Positions 52,751-61,718 of a DNA stretch of 64,000 nucleotides are shown here, in pieces; position 1 is the first letter of the stretch, and the number at the start of each line of letters is the position of its first letter. Position numbers and translations under genes: made by a program. Origin of the DNA: Paenibacillus sp. J2TS4 (GTDB taxonomy: Bacteria; Bacillota; Bacilli; Paenibacillales; NBRC-103111); assembly GCF_018403245.1 (NCBI RefSeq), contig NZ_BOSH01000004.1, positions 62,001 to 126,000 on the forward strand, given 5' to 3'. The notes beneath the pieces were generated by a model. That model worked only from the letters and a program-made list of their open reading frames with translations, did not search any database and was not told the DNA's origin.

Positions 52751-53962
52751 ATGAATCTGAAAGGGAAATCTATCCTGCTGGGCGTGAGCGGCGGAATTGC
52801 CGCGTACAAGGCGATTACTCTCTGCAGCAAGCTGGCTCAGGCGGGGGCGGATGTGAAGGTTATCATGACCGAATCCGCGGTCAAATTCGTTGCGCCGTTA
52901 ACGTTTCAAACTTTGTCCAGACATCATGTCGTTACGGACACATTCGAGGAGAAGGATCCGTCAGTCGTATCGCATATTGATTTGGCGGATCATGCCGATC
53001 TGGTCGTCATCGCCCCCGCTACGGCCAATATATTGGCTAAGATGGCGCTTGGAATGGGAGACGATATGTTGAGTACTACCCTGCTTGCTGCTACAGCGCC
53101 GATTATTGTCGCTCCCGCCATGAACGTACATATGTATGAGCACCCTGCCGTACGCGCCAATATGGAGACACTTCGCGAGCGGGGAGTTCGCTTCATTGAG
53201 CCGGGAGAGGGCCAATTGGCCTGCGGCTATGTAGGCAAGGGCCGCTTGGCGGAGCCGGAGCAAATTTTTGCTGCCATAATCGATAGTTTTGAGCCCAATC
53301 GTCCCCTTCAGGGCAAGAAGGTGCTGGTAACGGCCGGAGGAACGGTGGAACGGCTCGATCCGGTCCGTTATTTGACTAATGATTCATCCGGTAAAATGGG
53401 CTATGCCATTGCAGAGGAAGCCCGGGCTATGGGCGCTGAGGTCGTGCTGGTCAGCGGTCCGTCCTCTCTGCCGAGACCGGCTGGAGTGGAGTTCGTTCCC
53501 GTCCTCTCGGCATTGGATATGCTGTCGGCCGTCATGGAACGGCTCGAGGAGATGGATGTTATTATTAAAGCCGCCGCTGTCGCGGATTATCGTCCTGCGG
53601 AAGCTTCTCCCGTCAAAATCAAGAAGAAGGATGAGGAATTGACGATCCGGCTTGTTAAGAATCCGGACATCCTGCAGCAAGTCGGAGCGCGAAAAACTAA
53701 GCAGTTTGTCGTTGGCTTCGCGGCGGAGACGAACGACCTGGAGGCGAATGCTCTGGATAAGCTCCGGCGCAAAAACTGCGATCTGGTGGTGGCCAACGAT
53801 GTCACCCGGGAAGGGGCCGGCTTCGGAACCGACACGAATATCGTAACCATCCTGGACAAGAACGGAACAGCGGAGCGGCTGCCCGTGCTGTCGAAGCGCG
53901 AGGTGGCTCGCCATTTACTTCAAATTGCAGCCGATCGTCTCGTTTCCTCCGGAGGGGAGTAA
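52751..53962 (+). CDS. coaBC: Bifunctional phosphopantothenoylcysteine decarboxylase/synthetase
   Basis: 403 residues from ATG 52751 (the frame opens at 52691). Two steps of coenzyme A synthesis. CoaC flavin domain: LLGVSGGIAAYKA, SHIDLADHADL with the likely catalytic His, PAMNVHMYEHP. CoaB domain from about 185: VLVTAGGTVERLDPVRYLTN, AAVADYRP, and KNPDIL. Length typical. priA follows 2 nt later. Confidence 0.95.
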   Translation: MNLKGKSILLGVSGGIAAYKAITLCSKLAQAGADVKVIMTESAVKFVAPLTFQTLSRHHVVTDTFEEKDPSVVSHIDLADHADLVVIAPATANILAKMALGMGDDMLSTTLLAATAPIIVAPAMNVHMYEHPAVRANMETLRERGVRFIEPGEGQLACGYVGKGRLAEPEQIFAAIIDSFEPNRPLQGKKVLVTAGGTVERLDPVRYLTNDSSGKMGYAIAEEARAMGAEVVLVSGPSSLPRPAGVEFVPVLSALDMLSAVMERLEEMDVIIKAAAVADYRPAEASPVKIKKKDEELTIRLVKNPDILQQVGARKTKQFVVGFAAETNDLEANALDKLRRKNCDLVVANDVTREGAGFGTDTNIVTILDKNGTAERLPVLSKREVARHLLQIAADRLVSSGGE

Positions 53963-53964
53963 TC

Positions 53965-56478
53965 ATGTACGCCAAGATCATTGTCGATGTGCCGGCCAGA
54001 CAGACGAACCGCTCGTATGATTACTATGTCCCGCCGATGCTGATCCCTTGGGTAGACATTGGCAGCCGGGTGGGGGTTCCGTTTGGCAACCGCACCGTTC
54101 AGGGATTTGTCGTTGGCCTGACCGAGCGTCCGGACGTAGCTGCCGGCAAGCTGAAGGAGATCGCGGGCGTGCTGGATGCCTATCCTCCGCTGACTCCGGA
54201 GCTTGTCGAACTGGCGAGATGGATCAGCCGTACTTATTTATGCCACGAAATTACCGCTCTGCAAGCTATGATTCCCGGGGCGTTGAAAGCTAAATATGAA
54301 AGATTGGTCCGGCTGGAGCCGTATGAGGATTCGGATCTGGCCTTTCTGGTTCCCTCTCAGCTGGAAGTGATCCAATATATGGAGGCCAAAGGGACGGTGC
54401 CGCTGGATGAGCTCATCCAGCGCTACCCGTCGGAAGGCGGGTGGATCAAGGAACAAATTCGTGCGGGACGGTTCAGTGAAACCAAGTCGATTCGCGACCG
54501 AATCGGCCGCAAGAAGCTGCTGACCGTGTATCCCCCGGAGCCGCCGGAATTGTTGGAACAGTATGCAGCGGAGCTATCCGCCAGAGCCGCCCGGCAAAAG
54601 GAAGTTCTGGACTATTTGCGGGACAATCCCCAGCCAGTGGCGTTGGCTGAGCTTACGCGTAAGCTTGGGGTCGGGGCAGGTACAGTCAAAGGGCTGGCGG
54701 ACAAAGGCTGGATCTCCATCCGCGAGGTCGAGGTGTTCCGTGATCCTTATGCGGAACGGTCCTTTCAACGGACCGAAGCTCTGCCGTTAACGCCTGAACA
54801 GGAACGGGTATTTCGTTCCGTCTCACGCTCATTAACCGATTCCATTCATCGGGTTTTTCTGCTTCATGGAGTGACGGGAAGCGGCAAGACGGAAGTGTAC
54901 CTGCAATCGATCCAGCAATGTCTGGATCTCGGTCGGGAAGCGATCGTGCTCGTCCCCGAAATCTCGCTTACTCCACAGATGGTAGAGAGATTCAAGGGAC
55001 GATTCGGCGATCAGGTGGCCGTGCTGCACAGCCGGCTATCGCAAGGGGAAAGATATGACGAGTGGCGCAAAATTACACTCGGCCAAGTCAAGGTCGCTAT
55101 AGGCGCCCGCTCCGCTGTATTCGCCCCATTTAGCAGACTCGGACTCATTATTCTCGACGAGGAGCATGAATCGAGCTATAAGCAGGAGGACAGCCCGAAG
55201 TATCACGCGCGGGAAGTGGCGATCCGCAGAGCCCGGTATTACGGGGCGGCGGTTATTCTCGGCTCTGCTACCCCTTCGCTGGAGAGCTATGCAAGGGCCG
55301 TCGAGGAACAGCCTGACCATCCTTCAGCCGATGAGGAAGCTCTGGCCGCGAGCCGCCGCTACAGGCTGCTTGTCATGAAGGAAAGAGTAGAGGGACGCGC
55401 CCTGCCTCCGGTCTATGTGGTCGATATGCGGACCGAGCTGAAGGACGGCAACCGTTCGATGTTCAGCAGGCCATTGTATAAAGCGATCGAAAAACGGCTA
55501 CAACGTAAAGAACAGACGGTTCTGCTGTTGAACCGCAGAGGCTACTCCACCTTCGTCATGTGCCGGACCTGCGGGCACACGCTAGGCTGCCCCCATTGCG
55601 ATATTTCGCTAACCTATCATCAAAGCTCGCGAACGGTACGCTGTCATTACTGCGGATATGCCGAAAGGCAGGCTCAGGTATGCCCAAGCTGCGGCAGCGA
55701 GCATATCCGCTACTTCGGTACCGGAACCCAGCGGGTGGAGGAGGAACTGGCCAAGCTGTTCCCCGGCATCCGCGTCATCCGGATGGATGTCGATACGACG
55801 AGTGAGAAGGGCTCCCATGAAAAATGGCTGACGCAATTCGGCAACCAGCAAGCCGATGTACTCTTGGGTACACAGATGGTTGCCAAAGGACTCGACTTTC
55901 CGAACGTAACTTTAGTCGGAGTCATTGCCGCGGATACGGTGCTGAACCTGCCGGATTTCCGGGCGTCCGAGCGAACCTTTCAGCTGCTGACCCAGGTGGC
56001 CGGAAGAGCCGGGCGGCATCATCTTCCCGGTGAAGTGTTCGTGCAGACATATACCCCGGACCATTACAGCGTGCAGTGCGCCAGCCACCATGATTTCCAT
56101 TCCTTTGTCAGCACGGAGCTGGAGATGAGGAAGCTCAGGGAATATCCTCCTTATTGCCGAATCATTCTGGTTACGCTGTCTCATGAACAGATTCCTCTGC
56201 TTGTCCGTGCCGCCGAAACGTTCGCGGCCCGGCTGAAGGAGAAGGCCTCCGCACAAGCGGCCCGTACGGGGGTTCCATCGGATATGGAAGTGCTGGGTCC
56301 GGTAGCTTCGCCCATTTCTCGCATCAAAGATAGATATCGGTTTCAATGTCTGATAAAATATCGGGCAGATACATCTGTTTCCGAGCGGGTCGCAGAGGTT
56401 GTTTCCTCTATGGACGATCTCGTCAGACAGGAGCGGCTGCAAATTAGCATCGATGTGGATCCGTATCTGCTGATGTAA
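53965..56478 (+). CDS. priA: Primosomal protein N', replication restart helicase
   Basis: 837 residues. N-terminal DNA-binding domain (RSYDYYVPPML, GSRVGVPFGNR), winged-helix linker, Walker A GVTGSGKTEVY, DEEH box LIILDEEHESS, and zinc cysteines CRTCGHTLGCPHC, CHYCGYAERQAQVCPSCGS (eight in pairs). Helicase motifs V-VI include GTQMVAKGLDFPNV and QVAGRAGR. Reloads DnaB-type helicase at stalled forks. Ends the operon before a 450-nt repeat-rich gap. Confidence 0.96.
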   Translation: MYAKIIVDVPARQTNRSYDYYVPPMLIPWVDIGSRVGVPFGNRTVQGFVVGLTERPDVAAGKLKEIAGVLDAYPPLTPELVELARWISRTYLCHEITALQAMIPGALKAKYERLVRLEPYEDSDLAFLVPSQLEVIQYMEAKGTVPLDELIQRYPSEGGWIKEQIRAGRFSETKSIRDRIGRKKLLTVYPPEPPELLEQYAAELSARAARQKEVLDYLRDNPQPVALAELTRKLGVGAGTVKGLADKGWISIREVEVFRDPYAERSFQRTEALPLTPEQERVFRSVSRSLTDSIHRVFLLHGVTGSGKTEVYLQSIQQCLDLGREAIVLVPEISLTPQMVERFKGRFGDQVAVLHSRLSQGERYDEWRKITLGQVKVAIGARSAVFAPFSRLGLIILDEEHESSYKQEDSPKYHAREVAIRRARYYGAAVILGSATPSLESYARAVEEQPDHPSADEEALAASRRYRLLVMKERVEGRALPPVYVVDMRTELKDGNRSMFSRPLYKAIEKRLQRKEQTVLLLNRRGYSTFVMCRTCGHTLGCPHCDISLTYHQSSRTVRCHYCGYAERQAQVCPSCGSEHIRYFGTGTQRVEEELAKLFPGIRVIRMDVDTTSEKGSHEKWLTQFGNQQADVLLGTQMVAKGLDFPNVTLVGVIAADTVLNLPDFRASERTFQLLTQVAGRAGRHHLPGEVFVQTYTPDHYSVQCASHHDFHSFVSTELEMRKLREYPPYCRIILVTLSHEQIPLLVRAAETFAARLKEKASAQAARTGVPSDMEVLGPVASPISRIKDRYRFQCLIKYRADTSVSERVAEVVSSMDDLVRQERLQISIDVDPYLLM

Positions 56479-56638
56479 ATCGGATGCTCGGATGCATTAA
56501 ACAACTATCAGCCTGAAGCAGGTTGACCAGCTCAAGCAGGTTCAACGGCTCGGCAGCTTGCTCAACTGGATAGCTCAAACCATTGAAGCAGCTTTGCTGC
56601 TCAATATAGCTCGAAATATCTCGGAACAGCCCAAATGG

Positions 56639-56898
56639 CTATATAAATTGAACTAAAGATCATAGATCATGGAGTGGAGAAAGAAAGATGCTTCCAGGGC
56701 GAGTTTTGGCTTTGTATTCCTACTATCCGAAGGCCCATCCAATAAATAAGCAATTTGTTGGTTCAGGGTCCCCGAAAAGTACCTGGAATCGCTTCGAAGC
56801 CCATCTTCACTTTTTGGGGAAGGAGTATGATGTCTGAAGCTTCGGAGGCACTTTCCTTCGGAACGGAATGATCGCTTTCTTTAGTGCACATATATAGA
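56639..56898. repeat. Two-part intergenic module, copy 2, split by inserted sequence
   Basis: Part A (56639-56685) and part B (56841-56898) match those at 24876-24988 but lie 155 nt apart. The inserted stretch includes the complete family 1 hairpin. Confidence 0.8.
56770..56819. repeat. Dispersed hairpin repeat, family 1, copy D
   Basis: CCCCGAAAAGT at the left and ACTTTTTGGGG at the right. Compared with copy A, the C-G pair at stem position 6 has become A-T on both arms, keeping the pairing. The centre GCTTCGAAG is shared. Confidence 0.78.
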
Positions 56899-56930
56899 CA
56901 GGCTAAACATGAAAAAAGGATGGTGCTCCT

Positions 56931-57407
56931 ATGGCATTGCGCATCATAGTTAAAGATCCGGATCCGGTGCTCCGGGAAAAGGCAAAGCCGGTTCCCAAAA
57001 TAACCCCGAACATCCACAAGCTGCTGGATGATATGGCCGATACGATGTACGACGCTCAAGGGGTTGGGCTGGCGGCTCCCCAGGTGGGAATTCTGAAAAG
57101 AGTTATTGTGATGGATGTTGGAGATGAGAATGGCCTTATCGAATTAATTAATCCGGAAATTATTGAGAAGGAAGGCGAGCAGTTTGGCCCGGAAGGCTGC
57201 TTGAGCATCCCGGGGCTGACCGGAGACGTCCGCCGCGCCCTAAAGGTTAAGGTAAGAGGGCTGAATCGGAACGGGGAGGAATTCGAGCTGGAAGGAACCG
57301 AATTGCTTGCCCGCTGCATTCAGCATGAAGTGGATCATTTAAACGGCGTATTATTTACGGATTTGGCCGAAAAAACGTACCGTGCAGAGCAGGATGAGGG
57401 AGAGTGA
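56931..57407 (+). CDS. def: Peptide deformylase
   Basis: 158 residues. Removes the formyl group from new proteins. The three metal-site motifs are intact: [18 protein letters not shown] (Cys ligand) and QHEVDHLNG (two His, catalytic Glu). Type 1 length. fmt follows within 8 nt. Confidence 0.96.
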   Translation: MALRIIVKDPDPVLREKAKPVPKITPNIHKLLDDMADTMYDAQGVGLAAPQVGILKRVIVMDVGDENGLIELINPEIIEKEGEQFGPEGCLSIPGLTGDVRRALKVKVRGLNRNGEEFELEGTELLARCIQHEVDHLNGVLFTDLAEKTYRAEQDEGE

Positions 57408-57414
57408 AGCGAAT

Positions 57415-58389
57415 TTGAATATTGTATTCATGGGGACGCCGGATTTCGCCGTCCCTTCTCTGGAGATGCTGTTGGACAATCATTATCCGGTCAAGGCTGT
57501 TGTTACTCAGCCCGATCGGCCCAAAGGCCGCAAACGGACGCTGACGCCACCTCCAGTGAAACAGGCAGCTGAATTGCGGGGCCTCCCTGTGCTGCAGCCG
57601 GAACGTATCCGCCGGGAAGAGGCGGTCGAGCAAATCCGCCAGCTGGAGCCCGATCTGATTGTGACCGCGGCTTATGGGCAGCTTGTGCCCAAGTCCATAC
57701 TGGAGCTGCCTCGGTACGGCTGTATCAATGTGCATGCCTCCTTGCTGCCCAAGTACCGGGGGGGCGCACCCATACAGCATGCAATTCTGCGGGGAGAGAA
57801 GGTAACGGGAGTTACCATTATGTATATGGCGGAAGGCTTGGACACGGGCGATATGATCAGCCGGGTGGAAGTGCCGATTACCGATGACGATACGGCGGGA
57901 ACGCTGTTCGACAAGCTGAGTCTCGCCGGAGCGGAGCTGCTGAAGCGCACGCTGCCCGACCTGTTGGCCGGCAAAGTGCAGGCGGTGCCCCAAGATCACG
58001 AGCAGGCGACGTTGGCACCCAACATTCGCCGCGAAGACGAGAGGATCGACTGGAGCCGTCCCGCCAACGAGCTGTACAATCAGATTCGCGGACTGAACCC
58101 GATGCCCGGCGCGTTCACCACCTGGAACGGACAAGTGCTGAAGATATGGGCCAGCCGCAAGCCGGAAGGTGCAGGTCCTGGCGCTGCATTGGGCGGGATC
58201 GCCGGAGAGCGGGATCATGCAGCCGCTCCGGGCACGGTGCTGAAGGCCCTCCCGGAAGGGCTGGAGGTAGCTACCGGTCAAGGAAGCCTATGGCTGACGG
58301 TGATTCAGCCTGCAGGGAAGAAGGCGATGGATGTCGCTCAAGTGTTAAGAGGAACTAACCTGCCCGAAGGAACTATACTGGGCCAATGA
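57415..58389 (+). CDS. fmt: Methionyl-tRNA formyltransferase
   Basis: 324 residues from TTG 57415, which gives the family start MNIVFMGTPDFAVP; ATG 57394 and 57382 are in frame but inside def. Formylates Met-tRNA for initiation. Signature GCINVHASLLPKYRGGAPI with catalytic Asn/His, and the SLLPKYRG loop. The C-terminal OB domain runs from about 205 (GLNPMPGAFTTWNG). def-fmt-rsmB order is common in Firmicutes. Confidence 0.94.
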   Translation: MNIVFMGTPDFAVPSLEMLLDNHYPVKAVVTQPDRPKGRKRTLTPPPVKQAAELRGLPVLQPERIRREEAVEQIRQLEPDLIVTAAYGQLVPKSILELPRYGCINVHASLLPKYRGGAPIQHAILRGEKVTGVTIMYMAEGLDTGDMISRVEVPITDDDTAGTLFDKLSLAGAELLKRTLPDLLAGKVQAVPQDHEQATLAPNIRREDERIDWSRPANELYNQIRGLNPMPGAFTTWNGQVLKIWASRKPEGAGPGAALGGIAGERDHAAAPGTVLKALPEGLEVATGQGSLWLTVIQPAGKKAMDVAQVLRGTNLPEGTILGQ

Positions 58390-58410
58390 TAAGTAAAGGA
58401 GGCGGCGCTG

Positions 58411-59787
58411 GTGAAAGCAACCCCATCCCCCCACGTTGAACGAACCGCCCGCGAGCTTGCCGTTGAATTGTTGACGCGAGTAGACCGGGAACGGTCCTAT
58501 AGTAATCTATTGCTTAACCAGATGCTGCGCAAGTATAAGCTGGAGCGGCTGGAAGCGGCTTTCGCGACCGAGCTGGTATACGGGACGATCCAGCGGCGGA
58601 ATACGATCGACTATTTCCTTGGCCGATTTGTTGCCAAGGGGCTGACTAAGCTGGAGCCTTGGGTGCGAAATCTGCTGAGAATGAGCTTCTATCAGTTGTA
58701 CTATTTAGACAGAGTGCCTCCGCATGCCGTCGTTAATGAGGCTGTTAATATCGCCAAGAAGAAAGGGCATCGCGGCATATCGGGGATGGTTAACGGCGTG
58801 TTGAGGAATGTGCTTCGTCAGGCGGAGCAGCTTGTATTGCCGGAAATGAAGGACCCGGTTCAAAGCATTGCGCTGCGCCATTCCCATCCCGAGTGGATGG
58901 TCTCCCGCTGGGTGAAGCAATTCGGAGAGGAAACGGCAGAGCGGATATGCGAAGCGAATAACTCTGCTCCGAGCTCCAGCGTGCGCGTCCAATCATTGCG
59001 GAGCAGCCGGGAGCAGATGCTGGACCAGCTGCGTGCCAAAGGTATAGAGGCCGCCCCATCTCCGCTTGCGCGAGACGGAATTGTAGTGCAGCAAGCCGGG
59101 AATATGGCGGATTCGGAAGAGTACAGGCTTGGACTATTGACGATTCAGGACGAGAGCTCCATGCTGGTGGCCGATGCCGTCGATCCCTCGCCGGGAATGA
59201 AGGTGCTCGATTGCTGCGCCGCTCCGGGAGGCAAGACGACTCATCTGGCTGAACGAATGAATGACGAAGGAGAAATCATCGCCTGCGACGTTCATGAGCA
59301 CAAGGAGAAACTGATCCGCGAGCAGGCGGATCGGCTGCAGCTTTCCTGCCTTCACACAATCGTGACGGATGCACGAAAACTGCAGGAACAGTATGCGCCG
59401 GGCACGTTCGATCGGATTTTGCTCGATGCCCCCTGCTCCGGACTGGGGGTTATCCGCCGTAAGCCGGACCTGAAATGGGCTAAAAGCGAAGCGGAAATCG
59501 AAGAGGTTGTGAACGTTCAGAGCGAGCTGCTGGAAGCGGTACATTCGCTCTTGAAACCAGGCGGAATCCTCGTCTACAGCACGTGCACGGTGGAATATAA
59601 TGAGAACGAAGGACAGGTGCGCCAATTTTTGGAGCGTCATCCGCAATTTGCGCTGAGCGAATTTCCGCAGGCTCTGACGCAGTTGGAGCTGCCCGTGAGC
59701 AGAAGGAGTAAAGGAATGCTCCAGCTGCTCCCGCAAGATTATAACAGCGACGGCTTTTTTATCGCTCGTCTGCAGAAATTGACTTGA
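58411..59787 (+). CDS. rsmB: 16S rRNA (cytosine-967-C5)-methyltransferase
   Basis: 458 residues from GTG 58411 after AAAGGAGG. NusB-like N-terminal domain (VELLTRVDRERSYSNLLLN), SAM-binding CCAAPGGKTTHLAE, DAPCSGLGVIRRKPDLKW with a conserved Cys, and YSTCTVEYNENE with the catalytic Cys. Modifies 16S rRNA. A hairpin with a T run follows. Confidence 0.94.
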   Translation: MKATPSPHVERTARELAVELLTRVDRERSYSNLLLNQMLRKYKLERLEAAFATELVYGTIQRRNTIDYFLGRFVAKGLTKLEPWVRNLLRMSFYQLYYLDRVPPHAVVNEAVNIAKKKGHRGISGMVNGVLRNVLRQAEQLVLPEMKDPVQSIALRHSHPEWMVSRWVKQFGEETAERICEANNSAPSSSVRVQSLRSSREQMLDQLRAKGIEAAPSPLARDGIVVQQAGNMADSEEYRLGLLTIQDESSMLVADAVDPSPGMKVLDCCAAPGGKTTHLAERMNDEGEIIACDVHEHKEKLIREQADRLQLSCLHTIVTDARKLQEQYAPGTFDRILLDAPCSGLGVIRRKPDLKWAKSEAEIEEVVNVQSELLEAVHSLLKPGGILVYSTCTVEYNENEGQVRQFLERHPQFALSEFPQALTQLELPVSRRSKGMLQLLPQDYNSDGFFIARLQKLT

Positions 59788-59808
59788 TCGAAGCTACCAA
59801 AGGCTCGC

Positions 59809-59840
59809 AACAGGGGAAACGTGTTTACGGCCCTGTTTTT
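59809..59840 (+). terminator. Terminator after rsmB
   Basis: Stem AACAGGG (59809-59815) with CCCTGTT (59831-59837), loop with a second small pairing, then TTTTT. Confidence 0.7.
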
Positions 59841-59896
59841 ATGTTAAGATAGACAGGATTAGCGACAATACTTGAAAAACAGGTTGTGATCCATAT

Positions 59897-60946
59897 ATGA
59901 AACCATTTGTTTATGATTTGACATTTGAAGGTTGGGGGCAGTGGGTGAAGGAGAACGGTTTGCCGTCTTTTCGCGCCGGTCAAATTTTTGACTGGCTGTA
60001 TGTGAAAAGGGTGGACTCTTTCGAAGCGATGACCAACCTGCCCAAGTCTCTTCGGGAAAAGCTGATCGAGCAGTTTCAGTTCGTCACGCTGAAAGAAATC
60101 GCGCAGCAGCAATCCAAGGATGGGACGGTCAAATTTTTGTTCGAGCTGCAGGATAAGCATGCGATCGAGACAGTGATAATGAAGCATAGTTACGGAAACA
60201 GCGTCTGTGTGACGACCCAGGTCGGCTGCCGTATCGGGTGCACGTTCTGTGCTTCCACTCTGGGGGGGCTGAAGCGGGATCTCGCTCCGGGAGAAATTGT
60301 GGCCCAAATTGTCAAAGCCCAAAAGCTTCTCGATGCTGACGGCGAAAGAGTCAGCAGTATCGTTATTATGGGGATTGGGGAACCTTTCGAAAATTATGAG
60401 GCGATGATGACCTTCCTTCGTATTATGATTCATGAGAAGGGTTTGAATATCGGGCAGCGCCATATTACGGTATCTACCAGCGGGATTGTTCCTAACATCT
60501 ACCGGTTTGCCGATGAAGAAACGCAGATCAGCTTGGCTATATCGATTCACGCACCGAATGATGCGCTTCGCTCCAAGCTGATGCCGGTTAACCGCCGGTA
60601 TCCCTTTGCCGATTTGATCGAAGCGTGCAAATATTATGTCAACAAAACAGGAAGACGGCTGACGTTTGAATACGCGTTGATGGGCGGTGTCAACGACCAG
60701 CCTGAGCATGCGGAAGAATTGGCTGAAGTGTTGAAGGAGATTCCGCTTTGCCATGTCAATCTGATTCCTGTCAACCATGTGGTAGAGCGTAAATTTGTCC
60801 GGACGCCGAGGGAGGATATTTTTGCCTTCCAACGTATTCTGGAAAAGCATAAAATCAACACGACGATCCGCAGGGAACAGGGCAGCGATATTGCCGCCGC
60901 TTGCGGGCAGCTGCGCGCGAAGCACATGGAGACAAGTAAGAGGTGA
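59897..60946 (+). CDS. rlmN: 23S rRNA/tRNA adenosine-C2 methyltransferase, radical SAM
   Basis: 349 residues. Radical SAM cluster motif [11 protein letters not shown] (CxxxCxxC), a preceding [20 protein letters not shown], and HVNLIPVN near the C-terminus. Methylates A2503 of 23S rRNA and A37 of some tRNAs. prpC starts 6 nt after its stop. Confidence 0.95.
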   Translation: MKPFVYDLTFEGWGQWVKENGLPSFRAGQIFDWLYVKRVDSFEAMTNLPKSLREKLIEQFQFVTLKEIAQQQSKDGTVKFLFELQDKHAIETVIMKHSYGNSVCVTTQVGCRIGCTFCASTLGGLKRDLAPGEIVAQIVKAQKLLDADGERVSSIVIMGIGEPFENYEAMMTFLRIMIHEKGLNIGQRHITVSTSGIVPNIYRFADEETQISLAISIHAPNDALRSKLMPVNRRYPFADLIEACKYYVNKTGRRLTFEYALMGGVNDQPEHAEELAEVLKEIPLCHVNLIPVNHVVERKFVRTPREDIFAFQRILEKHKINTTIRREQGSDIAAACGQLRAKHMETSKR

Positions 60947-60952
60947 TGACGA

Positions 60953-61711
60953 ATGAGGATGGCTAACCGAAGCGATGTCGGTCGAATTCGGATGGTTAAC
61001 GAAGACTCTGCAGCGGTAGTGCCCGACTGTCAAGGATATTCGCTGGCCATAGTCGCTGATGGAATGGGTGGCCATAAAGCCGGCGATATAGCCAGTCAAA
61101 TGGCGATCGAGAAGATGCAGGAATATCTCGTCCGCTCTTTGCGGCCAGGCGCCAGCTCCGAAGAATGTGGAGAGTGGATCAAGCAGGCGGTGTATGAAGC
61201 GAACCGTTCCATCTTTGAAGCGGCCTCGCGAACGGTGGAGTACAGCGGGATGGGAACGACCGCCATCGTTACGTTGGCCGACCGGAATCGTCTGATTTTG
61301 GGCCATATCGGAGACAGCCGTGCCTATTTGCTGAGCAATGGGCAATTACGTCAATTGACAGAGGACCATTCTCTGGTCAACATGTTGATTAAATCCGGAC
61401 AGATTACTCCCGAGGAAGCGGAGCAGCATCCGCGGAGGAATATTCTGACGAGGGCGCTCGGTACAGATGAAGAGGTGGACGTGGATATTATCCAGGCCGC
61501 ATGGGCGGAAGGGGACGTCGTGCTCGTTTGTACGGATGGATTAAGCGGAGCCGTTCCCAAAGAGGAGCTTCGGCTCGTTCTGAATTCTGAAGGAGATCTG
61601 GACGAGAAGGCGAACCAATTGGTCAATAAAGCGTTGGAAGCTGGCGGAGACGATAACATTACCGTTGTTCTGATGGCCAACGAATCCAATCATTCGGAAG
61701 GAGCGAGGTGA
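60953..61711 (+). CDS. prpC: PP2C-type serine/threonine phosphatase
   Basis: 252 residues. PP2C metal motifs: NEDSAAVVPD, VADGMGGHKAGDIAS, GMGTTAIVTL, HIGDSRAYLL, CTDGLSG and DDNITVVL. Removes phosphate from targets of the PrkC kinase encoded next to it. AGAGGTGATG upstream of the ATG. Ends 7 nt before prkC. Confidence 0.95.
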   Translation: MRMANRSDVGRIRMVNEDSAAVVPDCQGYSLAIVADGMGGHKAGDIASQMAIEKMQEYLVRSLRPGASSEECGEWIKQAVYEANRSIFEAASRTVEYSGMGTTAIVTLADRNRLILGHIGDSRAYLLSNGQLRQLTEDHSLVNMLIKSGQITPEEAEQHPRRNILTRALGTDEEVDVDIIQAAWAEGDVVLVCTDGLSGAVPKEELRLVLNSEGDLDEKANQLVNKALEAGGDDNITVVLMANESNHSEGAR

Positions 61712-61718
61712 TGGAGAA

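Larger units (their letters stand above)
56479..56930. other. Repeat-rich intergenic region between priA and def
   Basis: No gene. It contains AGCAGGTT direct repeats (56517-56545), module part A (56639-56685), the family 1 hairpin copy D (56770-56819) and module part B (56841-56898). The last part carries the def ribosome binding site AAGGATGG. Confidence 0.7.

Noticed and set aside
57355..58281. 308-codon minus-strand frame opposite fmt
   Set aside because: Antisense shadow of fmt, with no start signal or domain.
59825..61345. 506-codon minus-strand frame opposite rlmN and prpC
   Set aside because: Antisense to two clearly conserved genes; the translation is rich in His, Arg and Pro and resembles no family.
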